The position numbers were made by a program, and so were the translations under genes. Shown here piece by piece: positions 1 to 7,446 of a stretch of 61,916 nt of DNA. The first letter of the stretch is position 1, and every line of letters begins with the position of its first letter. The notes beneath the pieces were generated by a model, which was not told the DNA's origin, made no database searches, and worked only from the letters and a program-made list of their open reading frames with translations. Source of the stretch: an uncultured Lachnospiraceae bacterium (GTDB taxonomy: Bacteria; Bacillota; Clostridia; Lachnospirales; Lachnospiraceae); assembly GCA_910585625.1 (NCBI GenBank), contig CAJUFQ010000023.1, forward strand, positions 1 to 61,916. The letters run 5' to 3'.

Positions 1-184
1 CGACAATAAGGCGTTTCGGAAGCTGTGTTTTGCCCGCTGTCTGAAAAAAACGGCAGTGTTTTTGGCTTCACTGTCTAATACGGAACATTTGGAAATTTGC
101 CAAAAATGGGCGCAAAAAAAGCAGCAAATCTTTTTCGGATTTACTGCTTCATGTACCGCTGTGGGGTAATGACTATTCAGTTGT
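1..184. other. Left edge, no confident gene
   Basis: One plus-strand frame is open from base 2 to a TAA at 167-169 (55 codons, cut by the window edge). The peptide is rich in Lys, Phe and Cys and I do not recognise it. It could be the tail of a gene that starts to the left or a chance frame. The stretch is AT-rich like the adjacent transporter genes. Confidence 0.25.
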
Positions 185-226
185 AAAATAAAAGAGGGCG
201 GTAGCACTTTGGGCTATCGTCCTCTT
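185..226 (-). terminator. Rho-independent terminator of the BceAB-like operon
   Basis: On the minus strand a 13-bp stem (AGAGGACGATAGC pairing with GCTACCGCCCTCT, two wobble pairs, loop CCAAAGT) is followed by TTTATTTTAC. It lies about 100 bases past the stop codon of the permease gene and fits termination of that operon. Confidence 0.75.
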
Positions 227-256
227 GGCTGCTTATCAGCAAAGCTGGGCGGGGCT

Positions 257-293
257 GTCAACGGTGGGCGAAGCCCATTTACTTGCCGTTGAC
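257..293. other. Imperfect hairpin beyond the permease stop codon
   Basis: GTCAACGG (257-264) pairs with CCGTTGAC (286-293), and an inner GGGC-GAA-GCCC hairpin sits inside. No T-run follows on either strand. Such hairpins are common next to accessory or conjugative modules, but the sequence alone does not give a role. Confidence 0.4.
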
Positions 294-324
294 TGGCTCG
301 GCTGGATTTGCTATTTTCCAATCA

Positions 325-2424
325 TTAAAACTCAAAAATGACTTTTCCTGCTTTTTTCAAGGAATAACGATAAAGCACATATTGATAAATACATACTGCC
401 AAACAGGTTAGCACATTGACCGCTATCATCGGATATTCATTTAGAGTAATTGTTCCGTCATTTTGCCATAAAGTTAATGTATAATAGACAAACATCAATA
501 CAACGGCTACGATTGTTGGAAGCACATATACTTTCTTCACTTGTTCTTTTAATACTCGATTTAAATATGTTCTATCGGCTCCAAGCTTTTTAACATCCAT
601 TAAGACGCTCTTGCTTTTTATAGCTACGGTAATACTTCTTGTATAACCAATGACTCCGGCTGAAACAAGACAAACAATCGCCACAAAAATAAAAATCAAA
701 AGCAATGTTGCATAGGATTGCACAAAACTCTTTTCTTGGATTGGAACAAAGACAGGTGCATATTTCCAGTCTATCTCCATTCCCAAACGCTCCGGTTCAA
801 TTTCCACCGGTTCTGAATAGCTGTATTCGCTGTCAGTTGCTTCTCTATATTCATCATAAGCCGACATCTTTTTCATGCTGTCTGAAACAGAATTACAATA
901 CCTTGCATACAAGTCTTTTGAAAAACCGTAAGTATCTCCAGTATCACTTAAATCAAACAGAATGTGCGTCATGTGCATTTCATCAGATAGCTCTTTTTCC
1001 AGCTCGGCATAGTCCTCGTCATTCAAGATATAATTTGCATTTCCGTCCTGTCCATAGTGGTAAAAAAAGCTGCTATATTCTACGGTTCCAGCATAAGATA
1101 ATGGCTTTTGCAAACCGCTGTCCGGGTTTTGTACTAAATCCAAATCGTCCGGCAAAAACCAATAGTTTTCATTATTTCCCTCACGACTGATATATTGATA
1201 CATTCCCGGTTGTACATTGACTGCAATGCCTGTCACTCTTTCAAATTCGTCTGCACTGATAAAGTTTTTGATATAGTCCTGTTTTCTATATTCCTCAATC
1301 AGTTTTCCGCTCTTGTCATAATTTTCTCGACTAACTCCACTTCCTAAAAGACGCAAAAATTCTGCTTCACGATAATTGTCAATTTCTACTTGATAATCCT
1401 CTGCCAATTTCTCCACTTGCTCTTGCGTCAATTTCTCTGCATCGCCCAGATAACGGTAAGAAATATCGTTTGCTTCACTGGCAGCACTTCCTAAGCCCTG
1501 GATTAGATTTGTAGCAGAGAAAAATATCGCAAATAATGAACCTGCTATTAGCAATGTGACAATCAACATATTTCTTACAACAGAAATTCCTTGAAATTTC
1601 ATCATGCCAAAAGAAATCAGATTCTTATAGTATTTTTGTGGGTGTCGTCCTTTTTTATGAACAGCGATTGAATATACCATAACACGATACAATCCGATAA
1701 ACACAAGAACATAAAAAATATAAGGAAAACCACTCAATGACCTTTTCAACATTGTGCTTACAATGTAGGGAATAATCAAGCCACCTAAAAGTCCTACGGC
1801 AATCAAAATGATACCCCAAACAAGATATTTGGTATCTACATTTTTCTTAATCGGCTCTGTCCTGCGTTCTTCATTTAATATTTCAATTAAATTTGCACGC
1901 TTCAAGAAGCGTACAGCCATTCCCATGACAATACAAACCGTTATAGTAACAAACAGAAATGAACCAATGAACCCTGTAAGCGGCAGGGAAAAACTATCTC
2001 CTGTTGCACTCTGCACAAAGCCCTCATATACCTTTCCAAATACAAAAGCAATCACACCGCCAATAATAATTCCTGCAATTCCAAGTTTGAGAATGAGCAG
2101 AACGATTTCTTTGGTTAATGTTTTTGCAAGTACACGCTTTGGTGTTCCAAGTGCCATGAAAATTCCAACTTCCCGGCTCTTAAAGCGTAAAAAAAGTCCT
2201 GTCGCATAAATGATAAACAGTACACATCCAAGAACTGCCACTGCATATACCATATACAACATTTTTCGAGAATCGCCGCCTATGGGTAATCTGCTTTGCA
2301 CGAAAGGACTTAACATAAACAGTGTAAGAGTTGATACGAGAATCACAGAAAGTGCATAGCAAAAGGAAAACTGTCTATAATTTCCCTTATTGTATTTCTT
2401 GAGCTTGGTGAAAAGATTAAGCAT
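325..2424 (-). CDS. BceB-type ABC transporter permease (FtsX family)
   Basis: Membrane subunit of an antimicrobial-peptide sensing or detoxifying ABC transporter, 699 aa from the ATG at 2424. Earlier in-frame starts (GTG 2442, ATG 2436 and 2430) are possible, because the AGGTGGTG-like site lies inside the preceding gene. Several hydrophobic segments occupy the first ~300 residues, with FtsX-type sequence near 60-180. A polar domain of about 250 residues (~320-580) follows, then the last FtsX transmembrane segments. That large extracellular loop between late membrane segments is the hallmark of BceB-type permeases. The start overlaps the end of the ATPase gene, so the two are translationally coupled. 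Composition is AT-rich compared with genes beyond 3.3 kb. No BceRS-type two-component genes lie in the window; they could be to the left. Confidence 0.85.
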   Translation of the reverse strand: MLNLFTKLKKYNKGNYRQFSFCYALSVILVSTLTLFMLSPFVQSRLPIGGDSRKMLYMVYAVAVLGCVLFIIYATGLFLRFKSREVGIFMALGTPKRVLAKTLTKEIVLLILKLGIAGIIIGGVIAFVFGKVYEGFVQSATGDSFSLPLTGFIGSFLFVTITVCIVMGMAVRFLKRANLIEILNEERRTEPIKKNVDTKYLVWGIILIAVGLLGGLIIPYIVSTMLKRSLSGFPYIFYVLVFIGLYRVMVYSIAVHKKGRHPQKYYKNLISFGMMKFQGISVVRNMLIVTLLIAGSLFAIFFSATNLIQGLGSAASEANDISYRYLGDAEKLTQEQVEKLAEDYQVEIDNYREAEFLRLLGSGVSRENYDKSGKLIEEYRKQDYIKNFISADEFERVTGIAVNVQPGMYQYISREGNNENYWFLPDDLDLVQNPDSGLQKPLSYAGTVEYSSFFYHYGQDGNANYILNDEDYAELEKELSDEMHMTHILFDLSDTGDTYGFSKDLYARYCNSVSDSMKKMSAYDEYREATDSEYSYSEPVEIEPERLGMEIDWKYAPVFVPIQEKSFVQSYATLLLIFIFVAIVCLVSAGVIGYTRSITVAIKSKSVLMDVKKLGADRTYLNRVLKEQVKKVYVLPTIVAVVLMFVYYTLTLWQNDGTITLNEYPMIAVNVLTCLAVCIYQYVLYRYSLKKAGKVIFEF

Positions 2425-3175
2425 TGTCATTGTCATCACCACCGTTCAACTTTTTAAGTACAATAAGAATATCTTCCAAAAATGCTTTTCTATCTCCCTT
2501 ATTTATCAGTTCACAGTCAACAGCTCCGTCTTTCATCATAATGACACGGTCGCAGTAGCTTGCTGAAAAGGTATCATGGGTTACCATTAAAATAGTTGCT
2601 CCCAACTTCTTCTTGGCTTCGATAAAAGCCTGAATTACAGCTTCACTAGAGCGACTGTCCAAATTTCCAGTGGGTTCATCTGCCAAAATAACCAATGGGT
2701 CATTCATTAAAGAACGAGCCACCGCTACACGCTGCTTCTGTCCACCGGAAATCTCTGCCGGATATTTGTCTGCAATGTGGTCTATTCCAAACATTTTTAA
2801 CAATGTAGCCGCTTTCTGTTCCATAGGTTGATAATCCTCATTTCGGATTACCTTTGGCACACACACATTCTCAAATACAGTAAGACCGTCAAGAAGCATA
2901 AAATCTTGAAAAACAAATCCCAACTGCTCATTTCTTACCTTAGCAATCTCTGTTTCGTCCAGTTTTGAAAGATTGCAGCCATTCAAAGTAATTTCTCCTT
3001 TATCATAGCTATGAAAACAGGAAATGCAGTTCAACATGGTTGTTTTCCCCGAACCGGAAGCACCCATTACTGCAACAAATTCTCCCTTTTCAACTTCAAA
3101 ACATACATCTTTTAAGACTTCATAAGTAATTTTTCCAGTCTGATAGCTCTTAAACAAATGATTTACTTTTAGCAT
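2417..3175 (-). CDS. BceA-type ABC transporter ATP-binding protein
   Basis: ATPase of the BceAB-like exporter, 252 aa. The start at 3175 is chosen because GGAGG lies 9 bases upstream; an upstream in-frame ATG at 3205 has no such site. Walker A is GASGSGKTT (residues 38-46). The signature is ISGGQKQR, and Walker B with catalytic Glu is LVILADEPT followed by GNLDS. This sequence type belongs to the MacB/LolD/BceA branch that pairs with FtsX-like permeases. It forms an operon with the permease immediately downstream (8-base overlap). Known family members confer resistance to bacitracin-like or lantibiotic peptides; the substrate here is unknown. Confidence 0.9.
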   Translation of the reverse strand: MLKVNHLFKSYQTGKITYEVLKDVCFEVEKGEFVAVMGASGSGKTTMLNCISCFHSYDKGEITLNGCNLSKLDETEIAKVRNEQLGFVFQDFMLLDGLTVFENVCVPKVIRNEDYQPMEQKAATLLKMFGIDHIADKYPAEISGGQKQRVAVARSLMNDPLVILADEPTGNLDSRSSEAVIQAFIEAKKKLGATILMVTHDTFSASYCDRVIMMKDGAVDCELINKGDRKAFLEDILIVLKKLNGGDDNDNA

Positions 3176-3210
3176 AACACTTTTTCCTCCGTCATATTTT
3201 CTCAAAATAT

Positions 3211-3239
3211 ATTTTACAGAGAATTGGAGTGCATTTCAA
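3211..3239 (-). promoter_or_regulatory. Promoter of the BceAB-like operon
   Basis: Minus-strand -35 TTGAAA (3239-3234), 17-base spacer, -10 TAAAAT (3216-3211). It is placed about 36 bases ahead of the ATPase start codon. Confidence 0.65.
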
Positions 3240-3254
3240 GATGTACACTTGAAA
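3234..3254. promoter_or_regulatory. Palindromic operator overlapping the -35 box
   Basis: TTTCAAG, seven bases containing TGTACA, then CTTGAAA: a near-perfect dyad that covers the -35 box of the BceAB-like promoter. The position suits a response regulator or repressor site. BceR-type operators are also inverted repeats upstream of bceAB, but I cannot assign the binding protein. Confidence 0.5.
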
Positions 3255-3288
3255 AATACAATGACATTGGTACAAAATACGATTATAT

Positions 3289-3636
3289 TTGAGGAACGGA
3301 ATAGTAGGGGCTACTGTCTATCAAACTTTTTTGTGTGTTACTTTACCGCACATGGGCTTTACCACAGGGCAATTAATCCGCCAGACTGCTTTGAGTTTCA
3401 TGCCCGCCGTCATGCTCTCAACGGCAGCAGGGCTTATAGTAAATTATATGCTTATCAATCCCTTAACGGCGGTATTTTTAAATGGGATTGGCATTGTGAA
3501 ATGTACGTTTACGGTTCCGGTCGGTTTTATTATGGCGGCGGGAGCAGGGCTCATCGTATTCGCTTTTGCAGTGGTATGCCTGCTGTCTGCCAGGGTGAAG
3601 AAAATTGCGCCCAGGGCGTTGCTGGCTGGCGAGTGA
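3289..3636 (+). pseudogene. FtsX-like permease, C-terminal remnant
   Basis: An open frame of 115 codons from a TTG without a ribosome binding site. Translation gives two or three hydrophobic segments and ends ARVKKIAPRALLAGE, the typical end of FtsX-family ABC permeases (a last transmembrane helix, then a basic segment and PRALL). The rest of such a permease, several hundred residues, is missing. Two stop codons lie in another frame just upstream. GC is higher than in the transporter module to the left, so the junction near 3290 probably marks where that module entered and cut a resident permease gene (inference). Confidence 0.6.
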
Positions 3637-3694
3637 CGCCAGGCGGGATTTATAGTCAGCGGCAAAGCTTTTTGAGCTTTGTTGCTGGCTGCGC

Positions 3695-3738
3695 CGATTT
3701 TTGCCGCGTTTTATCGCAGAATTTCCTTGCAAAAATCG
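3695..3738. other. Hairpin between the FtsX remnant and the next gene
   Basis: CGATTTTTGC (3695-3704) is complementary to GCAAAAATCG (3729-3738). A second small stem, CAAAGCT/AGCTTTG, lies at about 3663-3680. No obvious terminator T-run follows. Confidence 0.4.
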
Positions 3739-3754
3739 TGCGCATCCCCCGGAG

Positions 3755-3807
3755 GGCCTATAGCAAACGACAATTATTTTTGCCGTTTGCTATAGGCCGC
3801 GTTTTTT
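3755..3807 (+). terminator. Terminator hairpin (15-bp perfect stem)
   Basis: GGCCTATAGCAAACG (3755-3769) pairs perfectly with CGTTTGCTATAGGCC (3784-3798), followed on the plus strand by GCGTTTTTTG. It would terminate plus-strand transcription from the remnant side. The right arm also contains the last codons and TAG stop of the minus-strand permease gene. Confidence 0.65.
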
Positions 3808-4485
3808 GTAGGCCGCGGTGAACAGTGCGGTAAAAAGCAATAAATTAAGCAGGATGATGGCGATATCCTTCATATCAGCCTGCGGCCTGCCCGGCTGTCC
3901 AAGCAGGAGTCCAATCTGCCCGGAGTAGGTGAGCTTGGCGATTTTGGAGGCCGTAGCGTTGAACATGGAAATCATGGGCAGGAAGGAGAAGAACATCATC
4001 ACAGGCACGGTAATGGAGGTCGCCATCATCTGCGTATTGCTGAAAGTGCCGATAGCCGCCCCCAGCAGCAGGGACGCCAGGATGCCGAAGGATAGGATGC
4101 ACAGGAAGGAAATCCCTTCCGTCAGGCAGAATCTGCCCGCCATGCAGATGACGGCCGCTCCCGCCATGCAGCCAGACCAGACATAGGCGCCGATTCCCAG
4201 CAGATATTCAAAAGGCTTTACGTCTGACATCAGCAGCACGCGCAGCGTGTTCTGTTCTTTCTCCTCAGAAATGATGGCCGCCATGCTTGTCAGCGGAGCC
4301 ATGCCTATGTACATCGTGGCAAAAAGGTTTACAAAGAAATTGTGCGGCATACCTTCCATCTGTACCGTGCGGTTCATGACCAGCGTCATCAGCGGGAACA
4401 TGATAAACTGGATGAGGATGGTCTTATTTTTTAGCGTGTCTTTGAGTTGTTTCCTGAAAATTGCCAGCGTATTCGTCATTTTCAT
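3790..4485 (-). CDS. ABC-2 type transporter permease
   Basis: Membrane subunit of an ABC exporter, 231 aa with about six hydrophobic segments (residues ~20-40, 55-75, 95-120, 125-150, 155-175 and 205-225). An EEKEQNTL motif near residues 75-82 is typical of ABC-2 permeases (ISEEKE...TL...LL). The start ATG at 4485 lies inside the ATPase gene (62-base overlap). A second ATG two codons on is equally possible. It is last in the minus-strand operon lytTR - DUF3021 - ATPase - permease. Substrate unknown; LytTR/DUF3021-linked transporters often serve peptide or drug export. Confidence 0.85.
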   Translation of the reverse strand: MKMTNTLAIFRKQLKDTLKNKTILIQFIMFPLMTLVMNRTVQMEGMPHNFFVNLFATMYIGMAPLTSMAAIISEEKEQNTLRVLLMSDVKPFEYLLGIGAYVWSGCMAGAAVICMAGRFCLTEGISFLCILSFGILASLLLGAAIGTFSNTQMMATSITVPVMMFFSFLPMISMFNATASKIAKLTYSGQIGLLLGQPGRPQADMKDIAIILLNLLLFTALFTAAYKKRGL

Positions 4486-5329
4486 TCAGCCCCTTTCCGG
4501 TAAGTTCGATAAAAACGGTTTCGAGTGTCGGTTCCGTGGAATGGATGGAGGCGACCATATCAGCATCCAAATATTGGCTAAGCGGCAGGGCGGCAGTCCT
4601 GCCGTTTTCCAATTCCACGCATTTCCCGTCTTTCAGGGAGACCTTAAGCCTGTTCAGGTGGTTGTATCTGCGGCAGATTTCTGCCGGGCTGCCTGAATCT
4701 ATGATTTTACCCTGGCCAAGCAACGCCACATAATCGCAGAGGCTCTGCGCTTCAAACATATTGTGCGTGGTGAGGAAGATGGTGCATCCTTCTTCTTTGG
4801 CGGCCGTCAGGAGCCGATGCATCTCTTTGGTGGTCACCGGGTCGAGTCCTGTCGTCGGCTCGTCTAAGAACAGCGCCTTGGGCCTGTTCATCAGGGCCCT
4901 GGCCAGGGACAGGCGGTTTTTCATGCCTTTGGAGAGGTTTGAGACAGCCGTTTTCCTGGACTCGTACAAGCCGATTTGCCTCAGGATGTCTGGTATTGCC
5001 TTGTGGGGGACACGGTAGATGTCTGCATAAAAGGCCAGGTTGTTGCAGACGGACAGCCGCTCGTACAGACCGAAATTGTCCATCATTGCGCCTATCTGCC
5101 TGCGCGCGTGAGGGTTTAGCTTTCTCGTGTCTTGGCCGAGGAGCGCGGCATATCCACTGTCCGGCGTAAGCTGCCCGGTCAGTATTTTGATGAGTGTGGT
5201 CTTCCCTGCGCCTGAGGGGCCGAGCAGCCCGAAGATTTCCCCTTTTCCTGCAGAAAGCGTGATGTTGTCCAGTACCTGACGGCCGGAAAATTTATGGGAA
5301 ATATTTTCTGCTATGATTGTCTTGCTCAT
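4424..5329 (-). CDS. ABC transporter ATP-binding protein (CcmA/drug-export type)
   Basis: ATPase of 301 aa. Walker A is GPSGAGKTT (residues 37-45), the signature is LSKGMKNR, and Walker B/D-loop is ALFLDEPTTGLDP, all in the first 170 residues. About 100 residues of C-terminal extension end in a charged tail (ETTQRHAKK). The LSKGM signature is the variant common in CcmA-type ABC-2 exporters. It overlaps the DUF3021 gene by four bases upstream and the permease by 62 bases downstream, implying strict co-translation. Confidence 0.9.
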   Translation of the reverse strand: MSKTIIAENISHKFSGRQVLDNITLSAGKGEIFGLLGPSGAGKTTLIKILTGQLTPDSGYAALLGQDTRKLNPHARRQIGAMMDNFGLYERLSVCNNLAFYADIYRVPHKAIPDILRQIGLYESRKTAVSNLSKGMKNRLSLARALMNRPKALFLDEPTTGLDPVTTKEMHRLLTAAKEEGCTIFLTTHNMFEAQSLCDYVALLGQGKIIDSGSPAEICRRYNHLNRLKVSLKDGKCVELENGRTAALPLSQYLDADMVASIHSTEPTLETVFIELTGKGLNENDEYAGNFQETTQRHAKK

Positions 5330-5808
5330 GCGGTGTGTTCCTCCTGTTCTTTCAGTTTTTGCAAGGCATTTGCCATTTTACGGTTTTCCATCTTTTCTTT
5401 TATCGCCATCACAAAGCAGCTGCTCAGGAATGAAATCCCGAAGCAGAGCAGGAACATTGCCCAGGATTGCCACATATCTGCCGGGAACCAGCGGAATGTA
5501 ATGGTGAAGGCGACAATGACGACGATTACTGTGGCTAACATACAGATTGTCCTCAGCCAGATAGGCATATTGCGGATTAAAGTATCGGTAAAGAATACGA
5601 AACGCGCCGCGACGACCAACACAGAAATGCAGAGGAATTGGAAACAGATGCCTGCTGGGATTCCACGGCTCCCGAGCGCGAACATCGTGGAAATCTCTTG
5701 AGCAGAATTGCCGAACATAAGGCAGAAAATATTCAGTACCAGGATGCTAAACCCGAATATGACAAATACTTGCGCCAGATAATCAAACAATGTTTTCTTT
5801 TCTTCCAT
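5326..5808 (-). CDS. DUF3021-family membrane protein
   Basis: 160 aa with four hydrophobic segments (about residues 10-32, 48-72, 82-108 and 114-136) and a basic/acidic tail. DUF3021 proteins are small four-helix membrane proteins encoded directly after LytTR regulators, where they are thought to control the regulator. Size, topology and position match, but the family name rests on recognition rather than a search. An AGGAG ribosome binding site lies within the last codons of the lytTR gene three bases upstream. The gene overlaps the ATPase by ATGA-type coupling. Confidence 0.75.
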   Translation of the reverse strand: MEEKKTLFDYLAQVFVIFGFSILVLNIFCLMFGNSAQEISTMFALGSRGIPAGICFQFLCISVLVVAARFVFFTDTLIRNMPIWLRTICMLATVIVVIVAFTITFRWFPADMWQSWAMFLLCFGISFLSSCFVMAIKEKMENRKMANALQKLKEQEEHTA

Positions 5809-5811
5809 AAA

Positions 5812-6252
5812 TTAATTCACTCCTAGTCTTTTTTTCAATGTGTCCGCATATTGCCTGGAAGCGATAATCTGCTCTCCGTTGGACATGGTGATGCGGATTC
5901 TGCGGTTGATGTCAGCCCTTAGGGATTGGATGCTCTTCAGATGGATGAGAAATGATTTGCTTACGCGCAGGAAACCGTAATCCTCAAGCTGCTCTTCCAA
6001 TTCATAGAGCTTGAAGCCCGTCTCGTACACGTCGTCAGAGGTATAAATAAAACATTTCCGCTCCACGCTCTCGATATAGATGACTTGCGCAATGTCCAGC
6101 AGATGGATGTCATGGCCTTTCTTGGCCGTTAACTGGCAGTCCGTCATCCGCAGCGTTGCGAGGAGCTTTTCCACATCGGGCGTAAGCCGCCTGCAGGTGA
6201 CGGCGATTTCCAAATCTGCCGCGTTCTCATCTACGATAATCTCAATCTTCAA
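5812..6252 (-). CDS. LytTR-family DNA-binding regulator
   Basis: 146 aa. Residues ~40-146 form a LytTR domain: KGHDIHLLDIAQVIYIE, then YELEEQLEDYGFLRVSKSFLIHL, and IRITMSNGEQIIASRQYA near the end, the usual beta-strand pattern of this DNA-binding fold. There is no receiver domain, so it is a stand-alone LytTR protein of the kind paired with DUF3021. The start is TTG at 6252, supported by AAGGCGGTG seven bases upstream; no ATG fits. It is the first gene of the operon and probably regulates it. Confidence 0.85.
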   Translation of the reverse strand: MKIEIIVDENAADLEIAVTCRRLTPDVEKLLATLRMTDCQLTAKKGHDIHLLDIAQVIYIESVERKCFIYTSDDVYETGFKLYELEEQLEDYGFLRVSKSFLIHLKSIQSLRADINRRIRITMSNGEQIIASRQYADTLKKRLGVN

Positions 6253-6275
6253 GTTTTCACCGCCTTTCCAGATTT

Positions 6276-6303
6276 ATTATACGCAATATTCCGGGCATAT
6301 CAA
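6276..6303 (-). promoter_or_regulatory. Promoter of the lytTR-ABC operon
   Basis: Minus-strand -35 TTGATA (6303-6298), 16-base spacer, -10 TATAAT (6281-6276), 24 bases ahead of the TTG start of lytTR. Confidence 0.65.
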
Positions 6304-6330
6304 CCGGCAGGGACGTATGTTGCCGTTTTT

Positions 6331-6359
6331 TTGCCATAAGCTGCAATGTATGTTAGAAT
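6331..6359 (+). promoter_or_regulatory. Promoter facing the GNAT gene
   Basis: -35 TTGCCA (6331-6336), 17-base spacer, -10 TAGAAT (6354-6359). It directly abuts the 16-bp inverted repeat that starts at 6360, so the transcript would begin inside that repeat. Confidence 0.65.
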
Positions 6360-6375
6360 GGGGCTGTCGCACTAA
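6360..6375. repeat. 16-bp inverted repeat, left copy
   Basis: GGGGCTGTCGCACTAA, found again in exact reverse complement at 10475-10490. It resembles a transposon terminal repeat. No matching target duplication is evident at the two ends. Confidence 0.6.
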
Positions 6376-6425
6376 CATAAATTACAGGGTATAGATTGGC
6401 CTGAGGGGATATGAGGAGGGACGCC

Positions 6426-7349
6426 ATGAAATTACGCGGCTTGATACTTTCCATGAAAGAACTGAATATTGCGCAGTCAGGAGATTTGGAACGTTTTGTG
6501 ATGGAGGATGGGCTTACGGAACTTCTGGATGGCTTGTACCGCTATGGGGTTTTGATTATCAACCTGGATATGTTCGGAGCCGACTGCCAGCAGAAGCTCA
6601 GAGCAATTTTAGGGCTGCACCGGCTTGCGCCAGAAGACTGCCTGCTGCTGGCCGCGACAGACAGGAGCCTTTCTATAATAGGGGGGATGGGGATAGCCAG
6701 CATTGGCTACCTCAACCCGCAGATTCCAGGGCAGAAGCTTTCCGAAGCGGGAATGCTGGCAGAGAGTTTTGAGGAAGTTGATTTCCATTTTCTGGAGCGC
6801 GTATACCAGAGGGAGCATGGCATCCCCTGGACGGTGATTGAAACGCGGCGGTGCCTGCTGCGCGAGATTACGGTGGAGGATTTGGATAATTTATATAAGA
6901 TTTACCAAAGTGAAAACGTCACGCGGTATACGGAAGGGCTGTATGAGGACCGGCAGCAGGAGGAAGAATACACCAGGGCATATATTGAGAATATGTACGG
7001 CTTCTACGGTTATGGCATGTGGGTTGCGGTACACAAGGAGACCGGGCAGATTATCGGGCGGGCAGGGCTGAATTGCCTGGAGCTTCATGGAGAGCCGTCC
7101 CTGGAAATGGGATATGTGATTGGCGAAGAGTTTCAGAACCAGGGGTATGCGACCGAACTCTGCAGGGAAATCCTGCGTTTTGCAGAGGAGGAGACAGGGT
7201 TTGGGCAAATACATTGCCTGATTCACAAAGATAACCGAATCTCTATACGTCTGGCGGAAAATCTGGGCTTTATTTGGCAGGAAGAACTGGAAATCCAAGG
7301 GAAATTGCTGCAGAGGTATACAAGAAAGTCCGCCTGCGAGCCGAAATAA
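6426..7349 (+). CDS. GNAT-family N-acetyltransferase with N-terminal extension
   Basis: 307 aa from the ATG at 6426, chosen because GGAGGG lies five bases upstream; the ATG at 6411 precedes that site. Residues ~140-300 carry a GNAT acetyl-CoA domain: the strand RRCLLREITVEDLDNLYKI, MGYVIGEEFQNQGYATE (acetyl-CoA pyrophosphate loop, Q/G-x-G-x type) and NRISIRLAENLGF. This is the RimJ/RimL-like type. The first ~130 residues form a separate region (LYRYGVLIINLDMF, LLLAATDRSLSIIGG, then a Gly-rich turn) that reads like a small Rossmann or HAD-like fold; I cannot name it. The acceptor substrate is unknown. It has its own promoter and precedes rel with a 97-base gap. Confidence 0.8.
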   Translation: MKLRGLILSMKELNIAQSGDLERFVMEDGLTELLDGLYRYGVLIINLDMFGADCQQKLRAILGLHRLAPEDCLLLAATDRSLSIIGGMGIASIGYLNPQIPGQKLSEAGMLAESFEEVDFHFLERVYQREHGIPWTVIETRRCLLREITVEDLDNLYKIYQSENVTRYTEGLYEDRQQEEEYTRAYIENMYGFYGYGMWVAVHKETGQIIGRAGLNCLELHGEPSLEMGYVIGEEFQNQGYATELCREILRFAEEETGFGQIHCLIHKDNRISIRLAENLGFIWQEELEIQGKLLQRYTRKSACEPK

Positions 7350-7361
7350 AAAAAGAAAAGA

Positions 7362-7390
7362 TTGCATTTTCTCTAAAATTTATCTATAAT
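7362..7390 (+). promoter_or_regulatory. Promoter of rel
   Basis: -35 TTGCAT (7362-7367), 17-base spacer, -10 TATAAT (7385-7390), about 50 bases ahead of the gene. Confidence 0.75.
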
Positions 7391-7446
7391 GTAGGTTATC
7401 TACAATTTTACGAGGATAGCATAATTGGCGGGACGGTGAGATGCTT

